This document shows, piece by piece, positions 38,893 to 47,677 of a stretch of 64,000 bases of DNA. Source of the DNA: CAYPNP01 sp964412195 (GTDB lineage Bacteria; Acidobacteriota; JAAYUB01); NCBI GenBank assembly GCA_964412195.1, contig CAYPNP010000011.1:62001-126000 (forward strand), read 5' to 3'. Within the stretch, counting starts at the first letter, position 1, and the number at the start of each line of letters is the position of its first letter. Below the pieces are notes generated by a model that worked only from the letters and a program-made list of their open reading frames with translations, had not been told where the DNA came from and made no database searches. The translations under genes and the position numbers were made by a program.

Positions 38893-41880
38893 ATGAGTCC
38901 CCCGTCCCCCCGCATCCTTACCCTGTCCATCGCCGCCCTCGTCCTCGTCCTGACCGTCCTGGTGTCCGGCCAGGCGGTTCAAACCACCGGCCGGATCGAC
39001 GGCACGGTCAAGGATCAGACCGGCGGCGTCATCCCCGGTGTCACCGTGACCCTGACCTCAGCCACCGGCACCAAGACCTCCGTCTCGGACGACGTCGGCG
39101 GATTCGCCTTTCCCTTCCTCATCCCCGGCGCCTACACCCTGAAGGCGGAGCTCGAGAGCTTCAAGACCTTCGAGCAGAAGGACATCGCCGTCCGCTTGGG
39201 CGTGACGACCACCATCCACGTGGTCCTGCAGCCGGGCGAGATCGCCGAGGTGGTCACCGTGACCGGCGAAGCGCCCATGGTGGACACCACCACCACCACC
39301 ATCGGCGCCAACCTGACCGAAAGCCTCTACCTCAGGCTGCCCATGCAGCGCAATTTCACCGCCCTCGTCTCCATGGCCCCGGGCGTGGGCGACAGCGGCG
39401 CGCTGGGCGCCAACAACCCGTCCATCGGCGGCGCCTCCGGCTTGGAGAACAACTACATCGTGGACGGCGTCAACATCACCAATCCCGGCTACGGCTCGGT
39501 CGGCTCCTATTCCAGCATCTACGGCTCGCTGGGCAGCGGGGTAACCTTCGACTTCGTCAAGGAGGTCCAGGTCAAGCAGGGCGGCTTCGAGGCCGAATAC
39601 GGCCAGAGCACCGGCGGGGTGGTCAACGTCATCACCAAGTCCGGCGGCAACGAGTTCCACGGCGGTGTGTACTTCTACGGCCAGCCCTCCGGCTGGGAGG
39701 CGCGCCGGAAGGAACCCAACGTCTACCGCCAGGAAAAACACACCGAATTCATGCGCAGCGAGAATTTCGATCTGAGCGCCGACCTGAGCGGCTACCTGTG
39801 GCAGGACCGCCTGTTCTTCTACGCCGGCTTCAACCCGCAGTGGATCACCCAGCGGAGCATGGCCCCGGCCGGGCTGGGACAGTGGGTCAATCCTGGCGAA
39901 GGATTCTTCGACCGGAAGGACACCATCTACAGCTGGTCCGCCAAGGCCAACTATGTCCCCACGGACAACCACAACATCGAGTTCTCCACTTTCGCCGACC
40001 CATCCCGGCGCGACGGCGGGCCGAACCGCACCATGACCTCGGAGGGCGACGACAACTACAGCGCGCTGGCCTACGGCTCCTGGAACTTCATCGGCCGGTA
40101 CAACGGCGTACTCAGCAACCGCTGGTTCCTCACCGCGTCACTCGGCCGATCGTACACCCGGTTCGAGGAGCAGATCACCCACGTGGACCGGATCGGCTAC
40201 TGGGACTACATCCACTACCCGAGCCGGCAGCTCATGGGCGGAATCGGTTTCTACGAGAACAACAACGGGGAGAACTGGCAGTTCAATCTCAAGACCACTT
40301 ACAACTTCAACGCCCGCGGCGACCACACGCTGGACTTCGGCTACATGTACGAGGACGTCACCTACACGGCCGTGCGTCGCTACACGGGCCCCATGCTGAG
40401 CAACCCCTACGGCGAGACGTATGGCGGCTTCTTCCGCTACCGCTATTACACCGACCCGGAGACGGGCGAGAACTACGATTGGAACGGGGACGGCGTGATC
40501 ACCGACGGCGACGCCCTGCTCCAGCAGTACCGCGGCAACTTCAACGACCCGAACCTGGCCACCACCACCACGTACCACTCGTTCTACATCCAGGACGCCT
40601 GGAAGCTGACGCCCCGGATCACCCTCAAGGCCGGCCTGCGGTACGACTACCAGCAGATGGCCGGTGGCGGCGACAACTCGATCACCTACGAGTTCAACGG
40701 CAACTGGGCGCCCCGCTTCGGCCTGATCTACGACGTGTTCGGAAACGGCAACACCAAGATCTACGGCAACTGGGGCCGGTTCTACCAGAAGATCCCCAAC
40801 GACATGGCCGTCCGGGCCTTCAGCTCCGAGATCGGCGTGACCAACGCCTGGTGGAGCATCGCCTATGACGCGGACGGGCGTCCCATGGCCGACCAGGTGG
40901 TGAACGACCAGCTGCCCGGCCACCCCGCCATCACCCGCACCGGCGCCAATCCCACCGAGATCATCCCCGAAACCAAGACCATGTACCAGAACGAGTTCGT
41001 GCTGGGCTTCGACCACCAGCTCACCCCCACGCTGAGCGTGGGCGCCCGCTACATCTGGCGCGAAGTGGGCCGGATGCTCGAGGACTGCGGCACCCTGACC
41101 ATCGGCCAGTACCTGGATGACGACTCCAACTACACTTACGTGATCGCCAATCCCTCGTTCACCAGCGACTTCGTGATCAACGACACGGGGGAAGTCGGCT
41201 CCGACGGCATCCCCGACGGCTTCGCCGACCCGAAGCGCTCCTACAACGGGCTGGAGCTGACCCTGGAGAAGCGGTTCTCCCAAGGCTTCCAGTTCCTGGC
41301 CAACTACCGGTTGAGCAAGCTGTGGGGCAACTACGAAGGCCTCTTCCGGAACGACAACGGGCAGGACGACGCCAACATCACCTCGCTGTACGACTTCCGC
41401 AACGACGAGTACAGCGGCTACCTCTACGTGCCGGGCTACCTCAACACCGACCGCCGCCACGTGCTCAACTTCAACGGCTCCTACACCTTTACCAACCAGT
41501 TCACGGTGGGGATGGGCTTCCGCTCCACCAGCGGCAACCCGATCAACCGGCTCAACGCGCACCCGGCCTACGAGAACGCCGGCGAGATCCCGATCCTGCC
41601 GCGCGGGTCTGACGGACGCAACGAATGGATCAACACCATCGACATCCACATGAGCTACCCGATCCGCTTCGGCGACCAGTATCGTCTCCGCCTGGCCCTG
41701 GACATGTTCAACGTGGCCAACTTCAAGCGGGTGCTGGCGGTCAACGAGGACTACGAGGACGCCCCCGGCGTGCTGAATCCGGACTTTTTGACGCCCGGAT
41801 CGGCCAACAATCCCGACACCCCGTTGACGGCGTTCCAGCGGCCGTTCAACCTGCGGTTCTCGCTCCGGTTCGAGTTCTGA
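38893..41880 (+). CDS. TonB-dependent receptor, Oar-like, with carboxypeptidase regulatory-like domain
   Basis: A 995-residue outer-membrane protein. A signal peptide (to about residue 27) is followed by a carboxypeptidase-regulatory-like domain (IDGTVKDQTGGVIPGVTVTL, about 30-115). Next is the plug (VDGVNITNPGYGS and GQSTGGVVNVITKSGGNEFHG) and a long beta-barrel ending in the aromatic residue F (LRFSLRFEF). Such receptors take up large or complex ligands and need TonB. The ATG at 38893 has GGAGG upstream. A second in-frame ATG at 38830 also has a clear AGGAGG, so two starts 21 codons apart are possible. The later start gives the more usual signal peptide. A terminator follows at 41932. Confidence 0.93.
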   Translation: MSPPSPRILTLSIAALVLVLTVLVSGQAVQTTGRIDGTVKDQTGGVIPGVTVTLTSATGTKTSVSDDVGGFAFPFLIPGAYTLKAELESFKTFEQKDIAVRLGVTTTIHVVLQPGEIAEVVTVTGEAPMVDTTTTTIGANLTESLYLRLPMQRNFTALVSMAPGVGDSGALGANNPSIGGASGLENNYIVDGVNITNPGYGSVGSYSSIYGSLGSGVTFDFVKEVQVKQGGFEAEYGQSTGGVVNVITKSGGNEFHGGVYFYGQPSGWEARRKEPNVYRQEKHTEFMRSENFDLSADLSGYLWQDRLFFYAGFNPQWITQRSMAPAGLGQWVNPGEGFFDRKDTIYSWSAKANYVPTDNHNIEFSTFADPSRRDGGPNRTMTSEGDDNYSALAYGSWNFIGRYNGVLSNRWFLTASLGRSYTRFEEQITHVDRIGYWDYIHYPSRQLMGGIGFYENNNGENWQFNLKTTYNFNARGDHTLDFGYMYEDVTYTAVRRYTGPMLSNPYGETYGGFFRYRYYTDPETGENYDWNGDGVITDGDALLQQYRGNFNDPNLATTTTYHSFYIQDAWKLTPRITLKAGLRYDYQQMAGGGDNSITYEFNGNWAPRFGLIYDVFGNGNTKIYGNWGRFYQKIPNDMAVRAFSSEIGVTNAWWSIAYDADGRPMADQVVNDQLPGHPAITRTGANPTEIIPETKTMYQNEFVLGFDHQLTPTLSVGARYIWREVGRMLEDCGTLTIGQYLDDDSNYTYVIANPSFTSDFVINDTGEVGSDGIPDGFADPKRSYNGLELTLEKRFSQGFQFLANYRLSKLWGNYEGLFRNDNGQDDANITSLYDFRNDEYSGYLYVPGYLNTDRRHVLNFNGSYTFTNQFTVGMGFRSTSGNPINRLNAHPAYENAGEIPILPRGSDGRNEWINTIDIHMSYPIRFGDQYRLRLALDMFNVANFKRVLAVNEDYEDAPGVLNPDFLTPGSANNPDTPLTAFQRPFNLRFSLRFEF

Positions 41881-41931
41881 GCGGGACCGGTGAATTCAAC
41901 GCACGTGTCATGGTCATCCCCTGACCTGACG

Positions 41932-41968
41932 GCGGCCCGGTCCACTCCTGAGCCGGGCCGCTCTTTTT
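41932..41968 (+). terminator. Intrinsic terminator after the TonB receptor
   Basis: A 9-base GC stem (GCGGCCCGG and CCGGGCCGC) with a 12-base loop is followed by TCTTTTT. It starts about 50 bases after the receptor stop. Confidence 0.88.
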
Positions 41969-42008
41969 GCCCGCCGGGGACAGGGTGGAGCGACACTCGA
42001 GGGATGCC

Positions 42009-42389
42009 ATGGGTCTCGAATTCTGCCTGCCGCCGCTCCTGATCGGCCTGACCGTCCTGATCTTCGCCGTCTGCTGGCGGTTCCCGGGATTCCGGATGCT
42101 GTTTGACGACTGGGCCTGCGCCCTGTGCCTCGGCCCTTTCCAGACAGGATGGAGGACGGCCGCCTACATCACGGCCCTGCTCTACCTGCCTTTTGCTCTG
42201 CTGGGCCTGATGTTCGGGAGCGTGTCCGGCTTGAGCGTCGGCCAGCTGCTGGCACACTTCGGCGGCTCGTTCCTGGCCTCCCTGGCGTTCGGCGTCGTCG
42301 CGGCGCTGGCGCGGGTCTGGCGGATCTTCTCGCCGCGCAGCTACCGGCAGGGACTGCGGCGCGCGCTCCATCCGCCTCGCAAACCATAA
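42009..42389 (+). CDS. Small membrane protein, 126 residues
   Basis: A short protein of unknown function. Three hydrophobic segments are seen (about 8-24, 50-72 and 78-100), with a DDWACALCLGPFQTGW loop between the first two that holds two cysteines. The C-terminus is strongly basic (RSYRQGLRRALHPPRKP) and probably cytoplasmic. GAGGG lies about 6 bases before the ATG at 42009. It has no close partner: a terminator lies upstream and a repeat tract downstream. I cannot name a family. Confidence 0.65.
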   Translation: MGLEFCLPPLLIGLTVLIFAVCWRFPGFRMLFDDWACALCLGPFQTGWRTAAYITALLYLPFALLGLMFGSVSGLSVGQLLAHFGGSFLASLAFGVVAALARVWRIFSPRSYRQGLRRALHPPRKP

Positions 42390-42560
42390 CCGATCCTTCA
42401 CCACGAAACACACGAAAAGGCCGAACCTCAATCCACTATCCACGAATCACCAACCACGAACCACACCAACCACGCGATTCTGAAATTGAAAGTTGCAATT
42501 TGAAATTTCAGATCAATCCGAAATCCGCAATCCGCAATTGCTCCACTCCGCATTCCGCAT
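42390..42560. repeat. Composite repeat tract
   Basis: CACCACGAAACACACGAAAAGG (about 42398-42420), ACCACGAACCACACCAACCACG (about 42452-42477), GAAATTTCAGATC-type units (42484-42512), AATCCGCAATCCGC (42517-42540) and CCGCATTCCGCA units (42545-42575). The rest of the gap to 42849 is a leader-like stretch before the helicase gene, with no gene seen. Confidence 0.8.
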
Positions 42561-42849
42561 TCCGCACTCCGCACCCAAAAAAAGTTGTATCTTTCCGAAC
42601 CTCCCTGTGTTAAGGTGCCATCTTTGTTGCTTCCGGAGTCTCCCGACGGTAGCCCGAAAAATCCTCCGGCCCGCCGTCCACCCAGCGAAAGCTCGCGATT
42701 CTGGATATAAGCGGCGGCCCGCCGGCACCCCACCGTTTAAACAGCCTCAAATCTGCCGGAACTTTTCAGGGCGCGGCCGGTCCAAGGCCCCCGCCCTGCG
42801 GAGCAGCCCCCGCGCGGGGGACCTGCCCCACCATATTTCAAGGAGTACC

Positions 42850-44472
42850 ATGTCCGTTTCCAACTCGACTGATTGTGCCTTCCCCACTTTCGCTCCCGCG
42901 GCGGAAGCCCCCGCCCCGGCGGCCACCTTCGCCGCCCTCGGTCTGCCGCCCGCCCTGCTGGCGGCCGTCCGCGCCATGGGCTTCGAGAGCCCCACCCCGA
43001 TCCAGCAGCGGGCGATCCCGCTGCTCCTGGCCGGCCGCGACCTGATGGCCTCGGCCGCCACCGGCAGCGGCAAGACCGCCGCCTTCCTCCTGCCGATCCT
43101 CCACCGGCTCGCCGGCCGCCCCCGCGGCGGCACCCGGGCGCTGGTTCTGGCCCCGACCCGCGAGCTGGCCGCCCAGATCCTGGACCACTTCCGCCAACTC
43201 TCCGCCGGCACCGGCCTGCGGGCCGCCGCAATCTACGGCGGCGTGGCCATGCAGCCCCAGGTGCAGGCGTTCCGCGCGGGCACCGACGTGCTGATCGCCA
43301 CGCCGGGCCGCCTGCTGGACCATTTCCAATACCCCTACGCCAAGCTGGACCAGCTCGAGTGCCTCGTTCTCGACGAGGCCGACCGGATGCTGGACCTCGG
43401 CTTCCTGCCCGACATCCGGCGGGTGCTGCACCACATCCCCCGCAAGCGGCAGACGCTGCTCTTCTCGGCCACCCTGCCGGAGCCCATCCTGGAGCTGGCC
43501 CGGACCATGCTCCACGAGCCGGCCACCCTGCACATCGAACGCCGGCAGGCGCCCGCCCGCGGCATCACCCACCGGGCCTTCGGCGTCGCGGCGGAGCTGA
43601 AGTCGCGCCTGCTGGTGGAAATCCTCCGGCGCGAGAATCCCGGGCGCGTCCTGGCCTTCACCCGAACCCGCCACCGCGCCAACCGGCTGGCCGATTTCCT
43701 GGTGAAGGAAGGCGTCCGCTGCGACCGGATCCACGGGAGCCGCTCGCAGGCCCAGCGCACGGAAGCCCTGGCCCGATTCAAGCAGGGCCGCTGCCAGGTC
43801 CTGGTGGCCACGGACATTGCCGCCCGCGGGATCGACGTGACCGCTCTGGACCTGGTCGTGAACTTCGACGTCCCCGGCGCTGCCGAGGACTACATCCACC
43901 GCTCCGGCCGCACCGCCCGCGCCGAAGCCACCGGCTGCGCCTACACCCTGGTGGCCCCCGACGAGGAGAGCGGCTGGCGCGCCATCGAGCACGGCATCGG
44001 CCGGCGGGTCCCGCGCGAGGCGCTGCCTGATTTCGACTACCGCCAGAAGGTGGAAGGGAAGCTCGAGATTCCGCTGGCCGAGCGCATCGCCGCCATCCGC
44101 ACCCGCAAGGCCGAAGAGCGGGCCCGCGCCAAGGCCAAGCTGGAGAGAAAAGCCCAGGCGGCCGCCCAGGGACGCGGAGACGGGGGGACGGGGAGACGGG
44201 GAGAGCGCAAGCCCGCGCCGCCTCGCCCGGCTGACGCCCAGCCTGAGTTCCCGCCTGAGATGGCGCGGTTCCAAGGCCGCGGACCCGTGGCGGACCTCAC
44301 CCTCGGCGGACGGATCGACCCGAAGCCGATCCGCCGGACCGACACCCCGGTGATTCCCGATTGGCGGGGATCCCAGCCGATGGCGCGGGGGAATGGTTCC
44401 GTCTCGAAGAAATCCGCCGGCCGGCGGCACTCCCATGGCCGGAATTCCGGCCCGGGCCGCCGGGACAGGTAG
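42850..44472 (+). CDS. DEAD-box ATP-dependent RNA helicase (RhlE-like)
   Basis: A 540-residue enzyme that unwinds short RNA helices with ATP. Motifs in order: Q motif GFESPTPIQQRAI, I ASAATGSGKT, Ia PTRELAAQ, Ib TPGRLLD, II VLDEADRMLD, III SATLP, IV VLAFTRT, V ATDIAARGIDV and VI HRSGRTARA. The C-terminal 140 residues are a basic, low-complexity tail. Within it, GRGDGGTGRRGERK is encoded by a GGGGACGGGGAGACGG repeat (44171-44208) that is intergenic elsewhere. AAGGAGT lies 5-6 bases before the ATG. A leader of up to 280 bases lies upstream; cold control is possible, but I see no clear element. Confidence 0.94.
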   Translation: MSVSNSTDCAFPTFAPAAEAPAPAATFAALGLPPALLAAVRAMGFESPTPIQQRAIPLLLAGRDLMASAATGSGKTAAFLLPILHRLAGRPRGGTRALVLAPTRELAAQILDHFRQLSAGTGLRAAAIYGGVAMQPQVQAFRAGTDVLIATPGRLLDHFQYPYAKLDQLECLVLDEADRMLDLGFLPDIRRVLHHIPRKRQTLLFSATLPEPILELARTMLHEPATLHIERRQAPARGITHRAFGVAAELKSRLLVEILRRENPGRVLAFTRTRHRANRLADFLVKEGVRCDRIHGSRSQAQRTEALARFKQGRCQVLVATDIAARGIDVTALDLVVNFDVPGAAEDYIHRSGRTARAEATGCAYTLVAPDEESGWRAIEHGIGRRVPREALPDFDYRQKVEGKLEIPLAERIAAIRTRKAEERARAKAKLERKAQAAAQGRGDGGTGRRGERKPAPPRPADAQPEFPPEMARFQGRGPVADLTLGGRIDPKPIRRTDTPVIPDWRGSQPMARGNGSVSKKSAGRRHSHGRNSGPGRRDR

Positions 44473-44505
44473 GCGTGGTCCCGCCGGCCGCCCGGCCGGC
44501 GGGTT

Positions 44506-45288
44506 TCACCACTCCGGCTTCTCCTTGTTCAGAAAGCACTGGATGCCGTACTGGCAGGCGGCAGTCGCGCGGCTCTCGACATTCGTGTCGACTGCCAGCG
44601 CCAGCCCGTCGCGCAGGCTGCGACCGTCCAGCTCGTTCAACAGCCACTTGGTGGCGGCGACGGCCTCGCCGCTGGTCTCCTCCGCGATGGTCCGCGCGAT
44701 TTCGCTGGCCCGCTCCAGCAGCCGCTCGCGGGGAACCACCTCGTTGACCAGGCCCAGTTCCAGCGCCCGGCGGGCGTCGATGACCCGGCCCGTCAGGACC
44801 AGCTCCCGCGCGGCCACCCCGCCCACCCGCCGGATCAGGAAATTGAGCACGATGGCCGGGACGAAGCCGATCTTCACCTCGGTGTAGCCGAAGCGGGCCG
44901 TCTCCCCGGCGGCCAGCGCCATGTCGCAGACCGTGGCCAGCCCGCAGCCGCCCGCCAGGGCCGGGCCGTTGACCGCGGCGATGACCGGCCGCGGGAAGGC
45001 GTAGACCGACTGGAACAGGCCGGCGATGGCCTGGCTGTCCCGGATGTTCTCCCGGCGGCCGTACTGGCTGATGGCCTGCAGGTGGGCCAGGTCGGCGCCG
45101 GCGCAGAAGGCGTCGCCCTCGCCGGTCAGGATCACCGCCCGGACCAGTTCCGCCAGCTCCAGCTCCTGGAAGGCGTGGCACAGGTCCTCGACCATTTGCG
45201 GATTCAAGGCATTGCGCCTCTGCGGCCGGTTCAGCGTGATGACGGCCACGTTGTCGCGCAGCTCGACGCGGATCGTTTCGTATTTCAT
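44506..45288 (-). CDS. Enoyl-CoA hydratase/isomerase family protein
   Basis: A 260-residue crotonase-fold enzyme. ITLNRPQRRNALNPQMV is the usual N-terminal strand and turn. AFCAGADLAHL carries the first oxyanion-hole amide and NGPALAGGCGLA the second. ATVCDMALAAGETARFGYTEVKIGFVPA follows the crotonase pattern. The substrate is some acyl-CoA. It is the last gene of a three-gene minus-strand operon with the two AtuA-like proteins. Its ATG overlaps the stop of the upstream gene by 4 bases (ATGA), so the three are probably made together. The reaction is likely hydration or isomerisation of an unsaturated acyl-CoA in the same degradation pathway. Confidence 0.9.
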   Translation of the reverse strand: MKYETIRVELRDNVAVITLNRPQRRNALNPQMVEDLCHAFQELELAELVRAVILTGEGDAFCAGADLAHLQAISQYGRRENIRDSQAIAGLFQSVYAFPRPVIAAVNGPALAGGCGLATVCDMALAAGETARFGYTEVKIGFVPAIVLNFLIRRVGGVAARELVLTGRVIDARRALELGLVNEVVPRERLLERASEIARTIAEETSGEAVAATKWLLNELDGRSLRDGLALAVDTNVESRATAACQYGIQCFLNKEKPEW

Positions 45289-45635
45289 CGCAGCTCCTCC
45301 ACCGTGAGGCCGTAGGCGGCCGGATCGAAGTCGATCTCGAGGCGCAGCAGCGCCGTGCTGTAGGTCTTGGCCTGGGCGTCATGCTTGAGGCTGCGGCTGC
45401 CGCCGCCGTCCAGCGAGCGGTGCAGCAGGAAGCTGAGCGCCTCCAGGTTGTCCAGCTCGAACCGCTCCACCTCGCCGAGGCAGATACCCTCGAAGTGCCT
45501 CTTGACCGCGGCAGCGGTGACGAGGGCCTTCAGGACCGGGTAGAAGCGGGGCTGCCGGGCGATGAGGCCGATGGTGGCCGTGTCGCCCTTCTCCCCGGAG
45601 CGGGCATGGGCCAGGTCCAGCAATCGGACGCGCAT
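45285..45635 (-). CDS. AtuA C-terminal (ferredoxin-fold) like protein
   Basis: A 116-residue protein beginning VRLLDLAHARSGEKGDTATIGLIAR. This pattern matches the short C-terminal domain that follows DUF1446/AtuA in larger proteins, with EKGD as a conserved motif. In many bacteria this domain is fused to the AtuA domain; here it is a separate gene. Only one base separates its ATG from the stop of the DUF1446 gene, and GAGGAGG lies just inside that gene. The family is tied to acyl-CoA degradation (acyclic terpenes or leucine), but its exact reaction is not known to me. Confidence 0.85.
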   Translation of the reverse strand: MRVRLLDLAHARSGEKGDTATIGLIARQPRFYPVLKALVTAAAVKRHFEGICLGEVERFELDNLEALSFLLHRSLDGGGSRSLKHDAQAKTYSTALLRLEIDFDPAAYGLTVEELR

Positions 45636-45636
45636 C

Positions 45637-46989
45637 TTACACCTCCTCGATCTCGACTACCGGCGACACCCGCTCCTTGGGCAGGAGCGCGGGCCAGTAG
45701 GCGATCACTTCCGACGGCCGCGGCCGGCCGGCGCCGAAACCGGTCACGGTGGGCGGCCCCGTGAGCAGCAGGGCGATGAACTCGCGGCCGAATCGCTCGG
45801 CGGCGGCCTCGTCCGGCGTGCGGACGCCGACCTGCAGCACCACTTCGTTGGGCTCCGCGATGGGGTGGGCCAGCGGGCCGTGGCAGGCGCTGTAGCCCAA
45901 GAACTCCGTGTGGACCGCCTCGAAGGACAGCCCCAGCCGGCGCAGTCGCTCCCGGAGGATGCCGTCGGCGGCCCGGGCCTTGTCCAGCGCGTCGGGCCAG
46001 CCGTAGGTGAGCTGGCCGATGCACTTGTAGCCGTCGAAGTAGGAGACGGACACCTTGTAAGAGGTCGTCGGCGGGCCGCCGCGGATGCCGCTCACCCGCA
46101 CCCGGTCCGGCCCGTCCGGCTCCAGCCGGATGGAGGTGAAGTCGGCCGTCACCTCGGGGGTGATGTAGCGGCGCGGGTCGCCGGTCTCGTAGAGCAGCTG
46201 CTCCTTGACCGTCCGCACGTCCACCCGCCCGCCGGTGCCGGGGTGCTTCGTGACGACGAAGGTGCCGTCGGGCTCCGCCTCCAGCACCGGGAAGCCGATC
46301 CCGGCGAAGTCGGGCACCTCCCGCCAGCCGCCCTGGAAGTTGCCCCCCGTGACCTGGGCGCCGCACTCCACGATGTGCCCCGCGATGATGCCGGAAGCCA
46401 GGCGGTCGAAGTCGTCGGCGGGCCAGCCGAACTCGCGGATCATCGGCCCGAGCACGAGGGCGGTGTCGGTCACCCGGCCGGCCAGCACCACCTGGCACCC
46501 CGCGGCCAGGGCCTCCGCTACCGGGGCGGCGCCGAAATAGACGTTGGCGCTGGTGATCCGGTCGCGGATGGACGAGATGGGCTCACCGGTGTCCATGCTG
46601 GCCAGGGCCTCCCCGGCGTCCAGGAATTCGTCCAGCCGGCCGAGGATGTCGTCGCCGAGGACGACTCCGATCTTGAGCCCCCGGACGCCGAGCCGGCGCG
46701 CCGCTGCCGCGAGGGCCCGGGCACAGCCGCGCGGATTGACGCCGCCGGCGTTTGTGACCACTCGCAGGCCACGATCCCGGCAGAGGGGCAGGACGCGCTC
46801 CATCACCGGGATGAAGTCGCGGGCGTACCCGAGCTCGGGGTTCCGGGCCCGCTGCTTCTGCAGGATGGACATGGTGACCTCGGCCAGGTAGTCCATGGTG
46901 AGGTAGTCCAGCGGGCCCTCCGCCGCCAGCCGCACCGGCCCGTCCGGAAGGTCGCCCCAGAATCCCTGCCCGTTGCCGATCCGGATCAT
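45637..46989 (-). CDS. DUF1446 / AtuA-domain protein
   Basis: A 450-residue protein. The opening IRIGNGQGFWGD is the hallmark of the AtuA (acyclic terpene utilisation) domain. LDYLTMDYLAEVTMSILQKQ, TNAGGVNPRGCA and VLAGRVTDTALVLGP follow the family. AtuA proteins are found in citronellol/geraniol and related acyl-CoA breakdown pathways; the step they catalyse is not settled. Here the gene heads an operon with a separate C-terminal domain protein and an enoyl-CoA hydratase. AAGGAGG lies 6 bases before the ATG. No carboxylase (AtuC/F) or citronellyl-CoA dehydrogenase gene is in the window, so the pathway substrate is open. Confidence 0.88.
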   Translation of the reverse strand: MIRIGNGQGFWGDLPDGPVRLAAEGPLDYLTMDYLAEVTMSILQKQRARNPELGYARDFIPVMERVLPLCRDRGLRVVTNAGGVNPRGCARALAAAARRLGVRGLKIGVVLGDDILGRLDEFLDAGEALASMDTGEPISSIRDRITSANVYFGAAPVAEALAAGCQVVLAGRVTDTALVLGPMIREFGWPADDFDRLASGIIAGHIVECGAQVTGGNFQGGWREVPDFAGIGFPVLEAEPDGTFVVTKHPGTGGRVDVRTVKEQLLYETGDPRRYITPEVTADFTSIRLEPDGPDRVRVSGIRGGPPTTSYKVSVSYFDGYKCIGQLTYGWPDALDKARAADGILRERLRRLGLSFEAVHTEFLGYSACHGPLAHPIAEPNEVVLQVGVRTPDEAAAERFGREFIALLLTGPPTVTGFGAGRPRPSEVIAYWPALLPKERVSPVVEIEEV

Positions 46990-47136
46990 CCCCGCCCTCC
47001 TTGCCCCCTGCCGCCCGGGGAACAGTAAAACTGGAATATTGAACCTATATCAACATATTTATCAGACAGTTACACGAATCATTCTACCAGATGCACCGGC
47101 GGCTCCCAAGATTTTTTCGGGGAGCGGAAAAAGTTC

Positions 47137-47164
47137 TTGACTTCAATTAAATAATAACGATAAT
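47137..47164 (+). promoter_or_regulatory. Promoter of the PerR/Fur gene
   Basis: TTGACT (47137-47142) and GATAAT (47159-47164) are 16 bases apart. The -10 box ends 21 bases before the ATG at 47186 and overlaps the AT-rich palindrome. Confidence 0.7.
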
Positions 47165-47171
47165 TATTATT
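47150..47171. promoter_or_regulatory. Fur/PerR-type operator
   Basis: AATAATAA and TTATTATT form a perfect 8-base inverted repeat around CGATAA. This AT-rich palindrome resembles a PerR/Fur box and sits on the -10 region of the regulator gene, so negative autocontrol is likely. Confidence 0.7.
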
Positions 47172-47185
47172 GTTAAGAGGAGAAC

Positions 47186-47632
47186 ATGAGCAAAACTGAT
47201 CCACCCAGACAGAGACAAACCAGGCAGCGGCAGCTGATCCTGGAAACCCTGCGCGGCCTCAGGACGCATCCGACAGCCGACGAGGTGTACCAGCTGGTCC
47301 GGCAGCAGATGCCCAACGTGAGCCTCGGCACCGTCTACCGCAACCTGGAGCGCCTCAGCGCCGACGGCCTGGTCCGGAAGATCCACGGCGAGGGCGGGTC
47401 CCGCCGCTTCGACGGCGACCTGTCACCCCACCACCACGCCCGCTGCCGGCGATGCGGGCAGCTGGTGGACCTGCCGGCGCAGCTTAACCTGCCCGAGCTG
47501 GGCGAACTCCCCGGCCTCGAGGGTTTCCAGGTGCTGGGCTTCCGGCTGGAAGTGCTGGGCCTGTGCCCCCGCTGCCGGCCCGTCGCCGGCCCGCCGCCCG
47601 CGCCCGCCGAGGCGTCCGCCGGCGGCAACTGA
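47186..47632 (+). CDS. perR: Fur-family regulator, probably PerR
   Basis: A 148-residue DNA-binding repressor. The winged helix spans about 10-80, with HPTADEVYQLVRQQMPNVSLGTVYRNLERL (the His of HPTADEVY is at a PerR/Fur metal site). FDGDLSPHHHARCRRCGQLVDL gives the Asp/His metal ligands and the first CxxC. A second CxxC is in LGLCPRCRP. A Pro/Ala-rich tail follows. The operator-like palindrome over its promoter and the peroxiredoxin, ferritin and rubrerythrin-like genes downstream favour a PerR-type peroxide sensor, but a Fur or Zur role cannot be excluded. AGAGGAG lies 4 bases before the ATG. Confidence 0.88.
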   Translation: MSKTDPPRQRQTRQRQLILETLRGLRTHPTADEVYQLVRQQMPNVSLGTVYRNLERLSADGLVRKIHGEGGSRRFDGDLSPHHHARCRRCGQLVDLPAQLNLPELGELPGLEGFQVLGFRLEVLGLCPRCRPVAGPPPAPAEASAGGN

Positions 47633-47677
47633 ACGAATCGATCCGGACTCAACCAACTTCAAGGAGGATATCCCGTC

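Noticed and set aside
42585..42849. Cold-shock type leader or riboswitch before the helicase gene
   Set aside because: The stretch is long and non-coding, but I could not identify a conserved fold or motif, so it is only described as a leader-like gap.
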